Source: Phymorhynchus buccinoides (Eukaryota; Mollusca; Gastropoda; Neogastropoda; Raphitomidae). From it: a stretch of 64,000 bases of DNA. Position numbers and translations under genes: made by a program. Shown here piece by piece: positions 1 through 10,689 of the stretch. The notes under the pieces are model-generated. The model did not search any database. It saw only the letters and a program-made list of their open reading frames with translations, and was not told where the DNA came from. The stretch spans positions 36,166,786-36,230,785 of the forward strand of contig CM065682.1 in NCBI GenBank assembly GCA_017654935.2, given 5' to 3'. Each line of letters opens with the position of its first letter. Position 1 is the stretch's first letter.

Positions 1-1020
1 AATGATCGAATGAGAGCATTCTGGACATTTAAATTAACCCCCTTGAGGACACATTCAAACACCATGTTTGTATAATAATATGTATCTGATCAGTTTCTAA
101 GAACTTGGCCATAGTATTTTGTGCTACAATCCCCGACAGGAAGAAGACCCGCTGATTCACTAATAATTGTCTTATTGAAGTTGCAAGCTGCTTGACATTA
201 TATTAAGATGAAGGTTAGAGATGTCATCGGTACTTAGGTTAGCATCTATATAACCATAGGCTAATGTACCAATTATGAGACCGTTACTGCAGAGATTTAA
301 AATATATTAAAACAAAAAGTTGAAATATTCAATGCAAATTCAAGGTCAAGCATTTAAGATGAAAAGCTTAGACATAAAATAGGTATCAGCAATTCCAAAA
401 TCCTCTATACACCTTAGCTTAGAAGAAAATAACCACATAGCTTATTTTACTACAGCAGTGCAAAAGTTGTAAAAGTATAGTTAATACAATAAAATCACAT
501 TCTCAAGGTCAAAGGTCAAGGTCAACAAGGCATACTGAGGGGCACATCAGTTTCATTAAAATAGTAGCACACAAATTCGAAGTCATCCTGTGACATGGAT
601 CTTAAGATAATTGCCAGGCAAATGAAATGACACGAAAGATTGTGATAGCCCTCTCCGCAGAGTGGCTGGGGGCTAATAAGTACTAAAATAGGATATAATT
701 CACATAGTTTGAATCATTTCAGCAAATTGTACTATTTTTCTTACCAAAAAAAGCATTAGATACAAAATAATTATGTTAAGTGCGTGTTTTTACAGTTCTC
801 TAGTCCCATGGCGGCCATTTTGAATATGACGTCATAACTCAAAATGCCCAACATTTACAACTTGGCCTCCAACGGATTTGGATTTAGCACCCTCAAATCA
901 TGTTAGATCGACATAAAAACCTTATATATATATATAACAAAACAAGGTCAAGCTTAATTTCGCCTAGACTAGTAGATGCGTATGCTAGTCAGTTTTCTTC
1001 AACCTCAAAATTCGTACAAT
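1..1020. other. AT-rich flank without recognised gene
   Basis: I see no long open frame, splice-bounded exon or recognised repeat family here. A triplet of AGGTCA half-sites lies at 506-524. The phrase CAAGGTCAAGC occurs near 340 and again near 943, so the half-sites may belong to a dispersed repeat. If the chitinase-like gene downstream is real, this could be an intron of it, because its upstream exons are not in the window. Confidence 0.4.
506..524 (+). promoter_or_regulatory. AGGTCA direct repeats (DR1-like)
   Basis: Three perfect AGGTCA half-sites occur in the same orientation. The first two are separated by one base, which is DR1 spacing, and the third follows directly. DR1 is the classical arrangement bound by RXR/HNF4-type nuclear receptors. 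Function is not shown; the phrase may simply belong to a repeat. Confidence 0.2.
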
Positions 1021-1132
1021 AGCTTGATCAGCATCTACATGAAAAGTCACAGGTTCTTGTCTTAGCCAAACATTGGGGTATTTGGGAAGCAAAAGCAACC
1101 ATGCACTGCCGCCAGTATATTATCGCTTCATA

Positions 1133-1133
<1 letters not shown>

Positions 1134-1203
<70 letters not shown>
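1134..1203. repeat. (TG)n microsatellite
   Basis: Pure TG dinucleotide run of about 35 units directly upstream of the truncated Penelope-like coding block. Open frames across it on either strand are repeat artefacts. Confidence 0.95.
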
Positions 1204-1205
<2 letters not shown>

Positions 1206-1274
1206 TGTGTAGTAAGAAACTCGGTCATATGCGTGCATAATAGATCCATAAATGTTTTACTCTTTTTTTTATAG

Positions 1275-2365
1275 AACAGATCCTCAAAAACTACAAAAAA
1301 CCTGTCCCTGAGGTCTACAAACGTTTCATCGATGATGGCCTTGGCCTCACTTCTGGATCCTACGAAGAACTCTTGGACTTCATCCACTTCATACAGAGCT
1401 TCCACCCAGCGATTGGCTTCACATTCATGATCTCCAGCGAATCAGTCACATTTCTGGACATGCAAATCTCGCTACAAGAAGGACAGCTCCAAACATCCAT
1501 CCACTACAAACCTACAGACTCCCATTCTTACCTGGACTACCGTTCGTCCCACACCCCAGCCACAAAGAACAGCATTCCATATTCTCAACTCCTCCGACTC
1601 CGCCGCCTTTGCTCAGATGACCATGACTTTGAAATCAAAGCACAGGAAATGGTGGATTTCTTCCTAAACCGGAATTACCCTCTCACAGCAATCGAGTCTG
1701 CCCTCACCCGTGTCAACAGAATTTCTCACTCTGAAGCCCTCCAAACAAAACAGAGACCAGAAACAGATGACAGACCCATCGTCAGCCTACTGTTCCACCC
1801 ATCCATTCATCGTGTGCGCAACATCCTCATCTCCAACTGGTCATTTCTACAATCCCGTGAACAGGTAGCGGACATTTTCGACCAACCGCCCCTCGTGACC
1901 TACAAACGTGACACCAATCTACGTGACCTACTGGTTCGGTCTAAATTGAAACCGAGAAGCCAACATGCTCCAGGAACCTCTCCATGCCAAAACCCCAAAT
2001 GCAAAGTGTGCCCATTCATCTGTACTTCAACACAGGTCCATGGACATCTTTCGAAATTCAACATCACCAAACACTTCACCTGTCAGACTGAGAACATTGT
2101 GTACGTCATTCATTGCCTCAAATGCAAACAACTGTACATTGGTGAAACTGGCCGAACCCTTGCCACCCGCTTCAAAGAACACTTAGCTGACATCGTGCAC
2201 CAGAGAGACAAACCTATAGCCCACCACTTCAACCAGCCTGACCACTCCACATCAGACATACGCGTCAAAGGAATGTGGCTCCTGTTCACAAAAAACACAA
2301 ACACAGAAAGGACATGGAATCACACCTCATCAACAAACTGGGCACCAGAAAGCCTCATGGACTGA
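1275..2365 (+). pseudogene. Penelope-like retroelement, 3' part: RT end plus GIY-YIG endonuclease
   Basis: The open frame runs upstream of the first apparent start and contains KRFIDDGLG, which fits the catalytic YxDD-type motif C of Penelope-like reverse transcriptases. Next comes the block HYKPTDSHSYLDYRSSH with KNSIPYSQLLRLRRLCSDD, characteristic of this family. A Cys cluster (NPKCKVCPF) follows, then a GIY-YIG endonuclease-type segment (YVIHCLKCKQLYIGETGRT). The usual C-terminal phrase LINKLGTRKPHGLND is present only in another frame after about 2307, so a small indel has broken the end. The N-terminal half of the RT is missing. The left edge reads as a pyrimidine run ending in ATAG, which could be a 3' splice site (some of these elements keep introns) or simply a truncation point. 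Expected role when intact: target-primed retrotransposition. This copy is dead. Confidence 0.85.
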
Positions 2366-2542
2366 ATGATAAACCTTAAGCCTCATTATATTATTCTGTG
2401 TCATTTTAATTTTGCCGTAACATGTTCTTGAACCCATCTACCCCCCTCCTTCACCCCTTCCCAAAACTCCTCCCCGCCCCCAACCCTCCCCCTCCTTTTT
2501 GCCACCACCTACCCCCTCCCCCCCCCCCCCCCCCCCACACAC

Positions 2543-2955
2543 TTCCCTGCGTGTCCCGCCTGGGTTGGGGGGACAGGGGTCCAATAGCCACAGCTAAGTG
2601 AAGGAGTGACCCTTGTATACTGGGCAGTGTGGTAGGGTTCAATAGCCACAGCTAAGCGAAGAAGGTTCCCCCCACTGCCCGAAGCCCCCTCCCCCGGTGT
2701 GGACCTCTGTATCCTAATTATTTTACAAACTTGCTTGTAATGGAATGTCTAGTTTTCATTTCCCCCATTTCCCTGTGTGTCCCGTCTGGGTTGGGGGGAC
2801 AGGGGTCTGATAGCCACAGCTAAGCGAAGGAATGACCCCTGTATACTGGGCAGTATTCAGCCATAGCTAAGCGAAGAAGGTTCCCCCCACTGCCCGAAGC
2901 CCCCTCCCCCGGCGTGGACCCCAGCATTCCCAATTAATTTACAAACTTGATTGTA
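2543..2955. repeat. 226-bp tandem duplication, two units
   Basis: Units begin at 2543 and 2769 with TTCCCTGYGTGTCCCG and proceed through the same landmarks: GGGTTGGGGGGACAGGGG, a CCACAGCTAAGYGAAG module present twice per unit, the phrase CACTGCCCGAAGCCCCC, and ACAAACTTG near the end. The second unit is slightly shorter. No coding potential. Confidence 0.85.
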
Positions 2956-3822
2956 ATCACTAATGATGAATTTGATTCCTATCCATATCTACCGCCCAAT
3001 ACCCACCCACCCCCTCCTTCCCATAACCCCCTCCCCACCCCTCCCTTCCAAACACTCCAATGTATACCATTGCTTATTTTGCATTCCTCTAGTCCCAGTG
3101 TGTGGTTGTGTGTGAGAGAGGGAGAGAGAGAGAGTGTGTGTATGTGTTTGTGTGTGCATGTGAGAGGGGTTTGTTGCACTTGTCTTTGACCACTTGCGCA
3201 GGGGTTTTTTCTCCCAGAGAGTTTTTTCCCCCTTAATCCTTTATTCCTTTAAATTTGTTTACATTTTTCATGTCTTAGACAAGTGTGTCTGACTAGGTGT
3301 TTTTTTTCTCGGATAACTTCCGTTTCCCCCCTCACCCCTCGGTGCCAGGGTGGGGCAACCCACTTTGGGGTCAGACATGGGTTTGATGCGCTAGGCGGCG
3401 AACCCCCCCCCCCCCCCTCTATTTCTATTTCCATACCCCCCCTTCTCTCTCTGTCCTTTTCATTTTTCAATTGAAATGTAATGTCAACTTTTGCTACATG
3501 TGTTCACTTTAGCACGAGATTTGTTCTCTTCACCAAACCTCCCCCTCCCCACCCCTTAAACACAACTGACCCTTGTTTCCAACTTCTACCATCTGTGATT
3601 GCGTACTCACTGTCCCCAACCTCTCTCACTTCAATTCCCCCCCCCCCCCCCTTGATTTGTGTTCACAGCCTTGCTCTTTGGTTTCAACTTTGTTGTATCA
3701 TTTACACGTTGGACTGTAGAGGGGAAGTATTGTTTTTATTTTGATCTTGATGGTTTTTTGCTCCTTCTGTTGCCTACTTTTTGCTCCTTTTGCTATATTT
3801 GATGTTTGCTGTTTAATTGTTT

Positions 3823-3862
3823 GTCTGTGTTGATAAAGGCGCATGCGCCGAAATATCCAGTA
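3823..3862 (+). ncRNA. Degenerate hammerhead-ribozyme-like hairpin
   Basis: The sequence reads TTGATAA, then a perfect palindromic stem GGCGCATGCGCC, then GAAAT. This mirrors the hammerhead core order CUGANGA, stem II, GAAA, but two core positions deviate (C3 to U and G8 to A), so activity would not be expected. Penelope-like elements are known to carry hammerhead motifs in their terminal regions, and this site lies about 1.5 kb downstream of Penelope-like coding sequence. It could also be a chance hairpin. Confidence 0.3.
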
Positions 3863-3995
3863 GTTTTGTTTTGTCTCTTGTGAATAAAATAACGTCACTT
3901 TGCACTTGCCGTGTAGTTGTTTGTTTGCTGTATGTTCCAGTGACGTTGCAGTCTGTTTCATTTTCTTTCTTTTTTTCTTTTTTTATAAGTCTCAG

Positions 3996-4152
3996 TGAAA
4001 AGATCCTGTGTGCAGGTTCGCTTTATAAAGACCAGTGGTTATGGAGGGGCGTTGGTGTGGGTCTTGGATTTTGATGACTTCACTGGATGTGCGTGCAACG
4101 CTGGCCCTTACCCTCTGTTGAAGGCAATTAGTGACGAGTGTGGACTAACAGT
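3996..4152 (+). CDS. Exon: C-terminal part of a GH18 chitinase-like catalytic domain
   Basis: The frame gives VRFIKTSGYGGALVWVLDFD, then DFTGCACNAGPYPLLKAI, then a Cys-containing end. This matches the last beta strand of GH18 chitinases: the GGA-VW-LDxDDF motif with the substrate-stacking Trp, followed by the PYPLL-AI helix. The catalytic DxxDxDxE block lies earlier in the family and would be on exons upstream of the window. The acceptor is a pyrimidine run ending in CTCAG (exon from 3996). A second acceptor ending in TGTGCAG would start the exon at 4016. The donor is T/GTGAGTAT at 4152-4158, which cuts just before an in-frame TGA. The exon ends in phase 2, and the next exon begins with one base, so the joint codon is GTC. 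Expected role: binding or hydrolysis of chitin outside the cell. Not recognised to orthologue level. Confidence 0.7.
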
Positions 4153-5280
4153 GTGAGTATATACCCTTTGCAACCAATTGACAGAGTATGGGAAAACCCA
4201 GCTAAAGTCGCTGAGAGACATACTTAGCAATGCACAAAAACAGGTAGCTTAGTTATACTTGATTCTGTGTATTTTGTCAACTTTAAAAAAATTATAGAAA
4301 AAAGACTATGCCAGATAGATCAATTCTGTTTTTTTGCTTTTCAGTCTGTAGAATTGAAACATTCAGATTATATAAAAAAAGAAGTCAAAAGTGATAATTT
4401 CCGACTTTAGCCTGGTTTTCCTATACTATGTCACACTGTTGGCTATATCTTTATCGATTAAAAATGAGGGACTTTCCTGGTTTTGCAGTACCTCTACCCC
4501 CCCCCCCCCCCCCCCCGGCGGGCTTCCACCTTTCATGGTGGGGGGGGGGGGGGGGGCTTACGGAGAGTAGCCCAACAGCCTCCTAAAGTCCAACCACACG
4601 TCCTCGTGTAGGAGGCGGGCAACGGCTTAGGCTGGCTTATGTGGTTATGGCCCTCCCGTGGGGATACCGGGGGGTCTTTCAGCAGAAATAGTTCCCCCTT
4701 CTTCTGGAAGTTCTATGCTAGTAACTTCCCCTACTCTATCACTCTCTTTGACTCTGCCTTTTCTCTTCTTTTTGCTTTATAGCGTCTACTTTTTTCTGCC
4801 TTATTGGTCCATTCAAGTGCATTTTTTATATAAAACCTTTTCACTTTTTTGCTTTCTACAATTTATGACATGCCAGGGTGTGTTTTTTATATTGTACACT
4901 GGCGTCCTCACGTGAGACCTTACGCACTTGAGTGGGCATCTGTTGTCCATTCTGCAGTGCATATTCGCTTGAATATATAGCATTTAAAAAAAATGTATTT
5001 TAGCTTACTAGTATGTATTTGTTATTCTTTTTTACTTTTTTTTTAACCTGGATCCGATAAATGAGAGTAGCGTGGCTCCACGTTTCCAGCACTGTATGGA
5101 CTTATGTGCTATAGGGTATAATGATGGAAGTGCCATGTTATGAATTGTACTACATTTTTTGTTTTCAGGTTTTGTGCGTTGTTAAGATTCATGGATTTGT
5201 GTTTTGCTATGCGTGGTGGATTTTTATGTGGTGACAGTCCTGAGATAACCATAGCTGTTGACGGGATTATAACAGACTAG
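4153..5280 (+). other. Intron sequence with poly-C/poly-G tracts
   Basis: No exon-like block was found. Around 4499-4557 a C17 tract, a short GC-rich linker and a G18 tract sit within 60 bp, able to form a strong hairpin or G-quadruplex. The rest is T-rich. Confidence 0.5.
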
Positions 5281-5375
5281 CTAACTAACTGCAGTACCTC
5301 CAGGATCGTCCCACCATCTTTATAATATATTAATGTCCCACATGTGCCTGTTCCAGGCCGGAGGACGTTGATCGG
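5281..5375 (-). repeat. Dispersed repeat, also at 46590-46690 in opposite orientation
   Basis: Read on the minus strand, the block contains AACGTCCTCCGGCCTGGAAC, then AGGCACATGTGGG and TATAAAGATGGTGGGACGAT. The same order appears on the plus strand near 46610-46690. A weaker relative is at about 46371-46412 (TCCCATATGTGCCTTCC). It behaves like a SINE or other short dispersed family; no full boundaries were found. Confidence 0.6.
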
Positions 5376-5438
5376 ATTTTCTTCTCTATATACCCTTTTT
5401 GCTGCCATTGTAGCACCCCAACTCTGTTGTTGGTATGT

Positions 5439-5593
5439 AATGGAACCTCCCTATAAGACTCCCTCCCACTTAGGACCTACTTCTCTGAGACATTGCCCTT
5501 CTTTGTAAGTATTAAAATTACCTCCCTTTTACAACACCCTCCCATCTAAGACCTTTGGATGATTTTTCAAGGTCTTGTTAGGGAGCTTCCACT
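5439..5593. mobile_element. Short MITE with TGGAACCTCCCTATAAGAC-like ends
   Basis: The left end reads ATGGAACCTCCCTATAAGAC. The right end is its imperfect inverse (GTCTTGTTAGGGAGCTTCCA), about 155 bp apart. The interior has further CCCTCCCA...AAGACC iterations. This is the same design (terminal inverted repeats plus iterated subterminal motif) as the larger TTATAAGAAA elements. Confidence 0.55.
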
Positions 5594-5599
5594 TTATTG

Positions 5600-5937
5600 G
5601 TAATTTAAAATATGTTCTGGTCACATTCGGGTTCGGGTTGCTCCCACGTGGAGAGAGCGTCGCCGCATTGCAGCACCACCAATTATGTGGATGGTTGGGC
5701 AAGGGAAATCTATCTATTAATTCGGTTCATACCAAGCAGTGGGAATCACCCTGCTCTTATCGACTTTTCACTGCCGTGGGTTGTTTTACATGTATAAAGC
5801 ACACTGGTCAGACTTGCTTTAAGTTCTCATCTGAAGGACTCCATGTTCAGAAATGGCGACCCTGGGGTTCCAACCCCATTGAATTGGCAAGGGATCGCCT
5901 CAACTATGCTGCCACCTCCCCTCCCTTGTGCCAAAGT
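5600..5937 (-). mobile_element. tRNA-derived SINE (gastropod type)
   Basis: Reading the minus strand, a tRNA-like head carries a B-box-like GGGTTGGAACCCCAGGG (plus-strand 5861-5877). It continues into the conserved body CATGGAGTCCTTCAGATGAG, then AACCCACGGCAGTG, and a tail with GACGCTCTCTCCACGTGGGAG. I recognise this order from tRNA-derived SINEs common in gastropod genomes; that is recollection, not a search. Open frames on the plus strand here are artefacts. Confidence 0.7.
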
Positions 5938-6050
5938 CTGAGCTTCTGCGAACGTTTTACAGAAACATGGTTACACAAACTAATTTTTTTTAATTGCTTA
6001 TAAGTAAACTCGCTCTTTACATAATATGATGTGCATGTCAAGTTGAAGAG

Positions 6051-6232
<182 letters not shown>

Positions 6233-6321
6233 TCCCCCTCCTGTCTTTGTTTCATTTCATTTCAATTCTATTCTTATATATTAAGTAATATACTTTGAAC
6301 CCTGGGTTTCCCTTTTAACAG

Positions 6322-6497
6322 CCAGTCAGCAGGCCCCTCAGGAGTGACGTGCCCTGCTTCTGAGAACGAGCGGGGCTGGGTCAACAAAGTCATATCACAA
6401 GCAGGCGGTTCCCCAAGCAGCGGGGGCGGTTCTCAAGGAGGTGGGGGTGCTCAGGGTGGGGGTGGTGGTGGTAGTGGTGGTGGAGGAGGAGACTCAG
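6322..6497 (+). CDS. Exon: Gly/Ser-rich stalk of the chitinase-like gene
   Basis: The acceptor is CCCTTTTAACAG/CC and the donor is CTCAG/GTGTGTATG. The coding frame reads QSAGPSGVTCPASENERGW, then VNKVISQAGGSPSSGGGSQ, then a run of Gly interrupted by Ser, Ala, Gln and Asp. GC content is clearly higher than in flanking sequence. The exon opens with one base of a split codon, matching the phase-2 end at 4152 (GT+C, Val). It closes with one base of the next, matching the exon at 16147 (G+GC, Gly). A low-complexity Gly-rich segment just before a transmembrane helix fits an extracellular juxtamembrane stalk. The Gly codon run is prone to length change. No domain was recognised in the first 30 residues. 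Confidence 0.65.
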
Positions 6498-6765
6498 GTG
6501 TGTGTATGTGTGTGTGTCCGAGTCTGTGCGTGATTGCCACTCGGTGTGTTTTTGTGTCTGTCTGTGTGTGTGTGTCAGTCTCTGTGTGTGACTGTCACTT
6601 GGTGTGTGTTTGTGTCACTGTGCGTGATTGCCACTAGGTGTGTGTTTGTATGTCTGTCTATGTGTGTGTTAGTGTCTGTGAGTGACTGTCACTTGGTGTC
6701 ACCGTGTGTGTGTGTCACCATTCTTGGATGGTCACTCATCATAACCGCTGTGTGCAGATCGCGGG
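6498..6765. repeat. TG-rich minisatellite in intron
   Basis: Imperfect units recur containing GACTGTCACTTGGTGT or the related GATTGCCACTCGGTGT, separated by TG-rich linkers (for example near 6530, 6590, 6628 and 6690). It begins immediately after the stalk exon donor. Confidence 0.75.
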
Positions 6766-7044
6766 GTTGATTCTTTTATGTCATTTGTTTCCAAAGCTGT
6801 TTTTGCTTTGTTGTTTTCTGCTAACGTTGGGAAAGAAAGCATAGGTCCTACTACAGCCGAATTCACTTTTAAAAAAACTCGCTTATAATCAAGCAAATTC
6901 CTTCTCCCATCCGGAAATTTAAAGTTTAACGTCCTCAGCCATCCTTGAATATAAGTAAATGGTTTCATGCAAGCAAGTTGATTTGCAGTTCATTTTCTTA
7001 TAACCCAGTTCGATTTTTTTAAGCGAATTGCCATTCATAACATT

Positions 7045-7843
7045 TTCTTAAAGGCAGTGGCTATTTACCCTCTAGTGGGATAATAGAACTCAAGGCTATA
7101 TGAGGGAAAATAGAACTCAGGCTATTTTCCCTCACACTTTCTGTCTCTCTCTCTGTCCTTTGTCTGTTTGTCTTTCTTTCTCTCTATGTCTCTGTCTCTC
7201 TCTTTGTATCTCTTTCTCTGTCGCTCTTTGTGTCTCTCTCTCTTTGGATTTATATTTTTCTCTCTCTGTGTGTCTCTGTCTTTCTCTCTGTCTCTTTCTC
7301 TCTCTGTCTTTCTCTATCTCTGTCCCCATTTTGGACTCTTTCTAAGTCTCTCACTGTATATTTCACTCTCTGTCTGTTTATCTTTCTCTCTCTCTCTGTC
7401 TCAGTCTCTTGATCTTTCTCTCTCTGTCTGTCTCTTTCTGTGTCTGTGTTTCTCTCTGCATGTCTTTTTGTCTGTCTCTCTCTGTTTTTCTCGTCTCTGT
7501 CTACGCAACTGTACAGCTGTAGGAGAAAAAACACAAAGATACAGAGAGTGAAGCATACAAAGAGAGAGAGAGAGAGAGAGAGTATGAGGTAGAGATAGAC
7601 ACAGACAGAAAGACAGTGAGAGAGAGAGACAGAGACACACAGAGAAAGAAAAAGAGAGACACACACACAAAGAGACAGACACACAACAGAGACAGAGACT
7701 GTGACACAGAGAGAGACAGAGGCACAGAGAGATAAATAAATAAATACAGAGACACACACGCAGATAGAGAGTTTCATTTGCGTTTCCTTTGGCTTTCAGT
7801 ATGTTCACCCACTAGAGGGTAAATAGTCACTGCCTTTTAAAAA
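7045..7843. mobile_element. Foldback element with TTAA-type ends and CT/GA arms
   Basis: The left terminus TTAAAGGCAGTGGCTATTTA continues as CCCTCTAGTGGG. The right terminus is its near-exact inverse, ending CACTGCCTTTTAA at about 7840. The interior is a pyrimidine-rich left arm (CTCTGTC units) and a purine-rich right arm, so a single strand can fold into a long hairpin. The flanks belong to the TTATAAGAAA MITE family, showing a nested insertion. A TTAA target would suggest a piggyBac-type mover, but the duplication is blurred by adjacent T and A runs. Confidence 0.6.
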
Positions 7844-8228
7844 TGCAGTTGTTCCAAAAAAGGAAAGCTAAGTCAGATAATCTGCTCACAGACAGCCTAA
7901 CCAGTACATGCACTTGATTGCAAGATTAATTGAGTTCTTTTTGTTCCTTAATTTCATACATTCCTTCAGTATTCTGTGCAAAATAAATGTTGAGCAGAAG
8001 AACAAATATGAGTGCCTGTACTTTTGTGTAATCGAACTTCAAAATGTTTTCTTATATCCGAGTTTCGGATATAAAAAAGCAAAAAATCTTCTCACTTCGA
8101 TTATCTTATAACCGAGTTCTGCTGTATATAAACAACTAACGGCAAACATAAGGTAATAAATTAATACGGTGGGAACAACAGTATGATGTATCGAACAACT
8201 AATCAAGCAACAACAAAATAAACACGCT

Positions 8229-8282
<54 letters not shown>
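8229..8282. repeat. (GA)n microsatellite
   Basis: Uninterrupted AG dinucleotide run. A short (CA)n run follows at 8410-8438. Confidence 0.95.
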
Positions 8283-8285
<3 letters not shown>

Positions 8286-8410
8286 CTAAGACGACAAGCA
8301 TTATAAATAGAGTTGAGAACCGGTTAAAAAATCCGAACCGTTTTTTTAAACCAGTACTCGCATCACTGGTTTCACCTATGCAAACACATATTTATTTGTC
8401 AGAATATTCG

Positions 8411-8441
<31 letters not shown>

Positions 8442-8515
8442 GAAACTTATGACACACACACTCAACTCAACACTCAAAGTCAAAGCCATACACCACCACA
8501 AACTAGAAACAGCTA

Positions 8516-10020
8516 CAGTCGAACCCGTTTATAAGAAACCCACTTATAAGAAAACCCGCTTATAAGAAAGCAATATTTTTTCCCCGGCCAAACTCCTTCT
8601 TTCATATGTATTATCAAAACTGGGATATAAGAAAACCACTCGGTTATAGTGAGGCAAATTCGTTCTCCCATCCGCGATGTAAACTCGGATGTAAGAAAAT
8701 GATTTCATACAAGGGAGTTGGTTTGCAGTTCATTTTCTTATAAACGAGTTTGATTTTCTTATAAGCGATTTTTTTAATATTAGGGCATGAACTGAAAGGA
8801 TGTTCCAAAAAGTGCAGTCGTTCCAACAAAACAAACAAAAGAGGAAAATTTACGTCAGAGCAGCTACGTCACAGACACTCTACCAACACAGGCACTTGAT
8901 TGCAAGACAGTTATTTTTGTTCCTTAAATTTCATGCTTTCCTTCAGTATTCTGTACAAAATAAATGCTGAGAAGAAAAAAAAATACGAATGCCGTTACTG
9001 TTGTGTTAGTTGTAGTGAGACTAGAGTAGCCTACCTTAATACAGAAAGATACAACCGAACCCGCTTATAAGAAACTCGCTTATAAGAAAACCCGCTTGTA
9101 AGCAAGCTAATTTATTTTCCCCGGCTGAATTCCTTCTTTCTTATGTATTATCAAAGCTCAGATATAAGAAAACCGATTATAACTTATAAGAAAACTCGGT
9201 TATAAGCAAGCAAATTCGTTCTCCCATCCGCGATGTAAACTCGGATATAAGAAAATGATTTCATACAAGGGAGTTTGGTTTGCAGTTCATTTTCTTATAA
9301 GCGAGTTTGATTTTCTTATAAGCGATTTTTTTTTTAAATTAGAGCATGAACTGAAAGGATGTAAAAAAAAATGCAGTTCCAAGAAAGCAAACCAAAAAGA
9401 AGAGGAAAATGTACGTCAGAGCAGCTACATCACAGACACTCTAACCTTAATATAGAAAGATACAGCTGAATCCGCTTATAAGAAACTCACTTATAAGAAA
9501 ACTTGCTCATAGTCCATTGGCATTGTACAAACGCAAATACAAAATTGTCTTCCACTGTGTAAAATGAGTTATACATCCAAATTAGAATATTGATTAAAAA
9601 CAAGAAACAGAAATTTACATTTAAAAAAATATGTTACTCTCACACCACACCCAATCATTCATCTGCTCTCCGCTATCTTGCTCGCTCATCATGCAACTCA
9701 CACCACGTCTGCCTTCATTTTTGTTTTTAATTTTCTGTTCCGTTCTTTCTTTTTTTTTCCTCCTTTGTTTTGCATTTTTTCCCCCTTTTTTTTATGCACC
9801 AAATTAGGTAAAAGCATTTTCTCTTCGTTTTATGTTTCTGGGTTTTTTTGGGGGGGTTTCTCTTTTTCTTTATTTTTTTCCCTTTTTTCCCATTCAAATC
9901 GGTTATAAGAAAACAAAATCAAAATGTTTTCTTATATCCGAGTTTTGGATATAAGAAAACCCGGATATAAGAAAACAAAAAATTATCTCCCTTCGATTTT
10001 CTTATAACCGGGTTTCACTG
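8516..10020. mobile_element. Cluster of TA-flanked MITEs with TTATAAGAAA iterations
   Basis: Left ends of the type TA/CAGTCGAACCCG followed by TTATAAGAAA repeats occur at 8516, 9052 and 9463. A matching inverse right end, TTATAACCGGGTTTCACTG/TA, closes at 10020, so at least 9463-10020 (558 bp) is a complete element flanked by TA. Each member repeats TTATAAGAAA or its inverse many times near the termini, and some carry a CCCCGGCCAAA box. TA target duplication suggests a Tc1/mariner-like source. No transposase frame is present. Confidence 0.75.
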
Positions 10021-10022
10021 TA

Positions 10023-10605
10023 TTTGATACAATGCAATACAAGATGATGGTGTTTGATACAGTGCAATACCTTGTGATGCAATACAAGATACTGCTATAT
10101 GATACAATGCAACACCTTGTGATGCAATACAATATGATGGTATTTGATACAATGCAATACAAGATGATGGTGTTTGATACAATGCAACACTTTGTGATGC
10201 AATACAAGATGATGGTATTTGATACAATGCAATACAAGATGATGGTGTTTCATACAGTGCAATACAAATGTGATGCAATACAAGATGATGGTGTTTGATA
10301 CAATGCAACACCTTGTGATGCAATACAAGATGATGGTGTTTGATACAGTGCAATACAAATGTGATGCAATACAAGATGATGGTGTTTGATACAATGCAAC
10401 ACCTTGTGATGCAATACAATATGATGGTGTTTGATACAGTGCAATACAAATGTGATGCAATACAAGATGATGGTGTTTGATACAATGCAACACCTTGTGA
10501 TGCAATACAATATGATGGTGTTTGATACAGTGCAATACAAATGTGATGCAATACAAGATGATGGTGTTTGATACATTGCAACACCATGTGATGTAATACA
10601 GTTTG
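10023..10605. repeat. 45-bp satellite array, left block (copy A)
   Basis: Units are built from GTTTGATACARTGCAAYACC and GTGATGCAATACAAGATGAT. The array starts directly at the TA that closes the preceding MITE. Because many units are multiples of three, several frames stay open on both strands; none should be annotated as protein. The LINE fragment and poly-G tract that follow separate this block from the second block at 11657-12190. Confidence 0.9.
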
Positions 10606-10629
10606 GAACAGTTTTATTTGAGCTTTGGC

Positions 10630-10631
<2 letters not shown>

Positions 10632-10678
<47 letters not shown>

Positions 10679-10687
10679 CGGGGGGGC
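10632..10687. repeat. Poly-G tract
   Basis: About 55 bases of nearly pure G, interrupted by C near the right end. Equivalent tract in the second copy is at 27933-28005 with different interruptions. Strong G-quadruplex potential and a likely site of sequencing error. Confidence 0.9.
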
Positions 10688-10689
10688 GG

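Larger units (their letters stand above)
2366..3960 (+). other. Penelope-like 3' tail and C-rich spacer
   Basis: Non-coding, C/T-rich sequence with several poly-C runs (2509-2536, 3403-3416 and near 3640). It contains a 226-bp tandem duplication and, near 3823-3862, a hairpin with hammerhead-like flanks. It probably represents the 3' region of the upstream Penelope-like element. The exact right boundary is not visible. Confidence 0.4.

Noticed and set aside
5575..6003. 142-residue plus-strand frame
   Set aside because: It overlaps the antisense of a tRNA-derived SINE and has no family resemblance.
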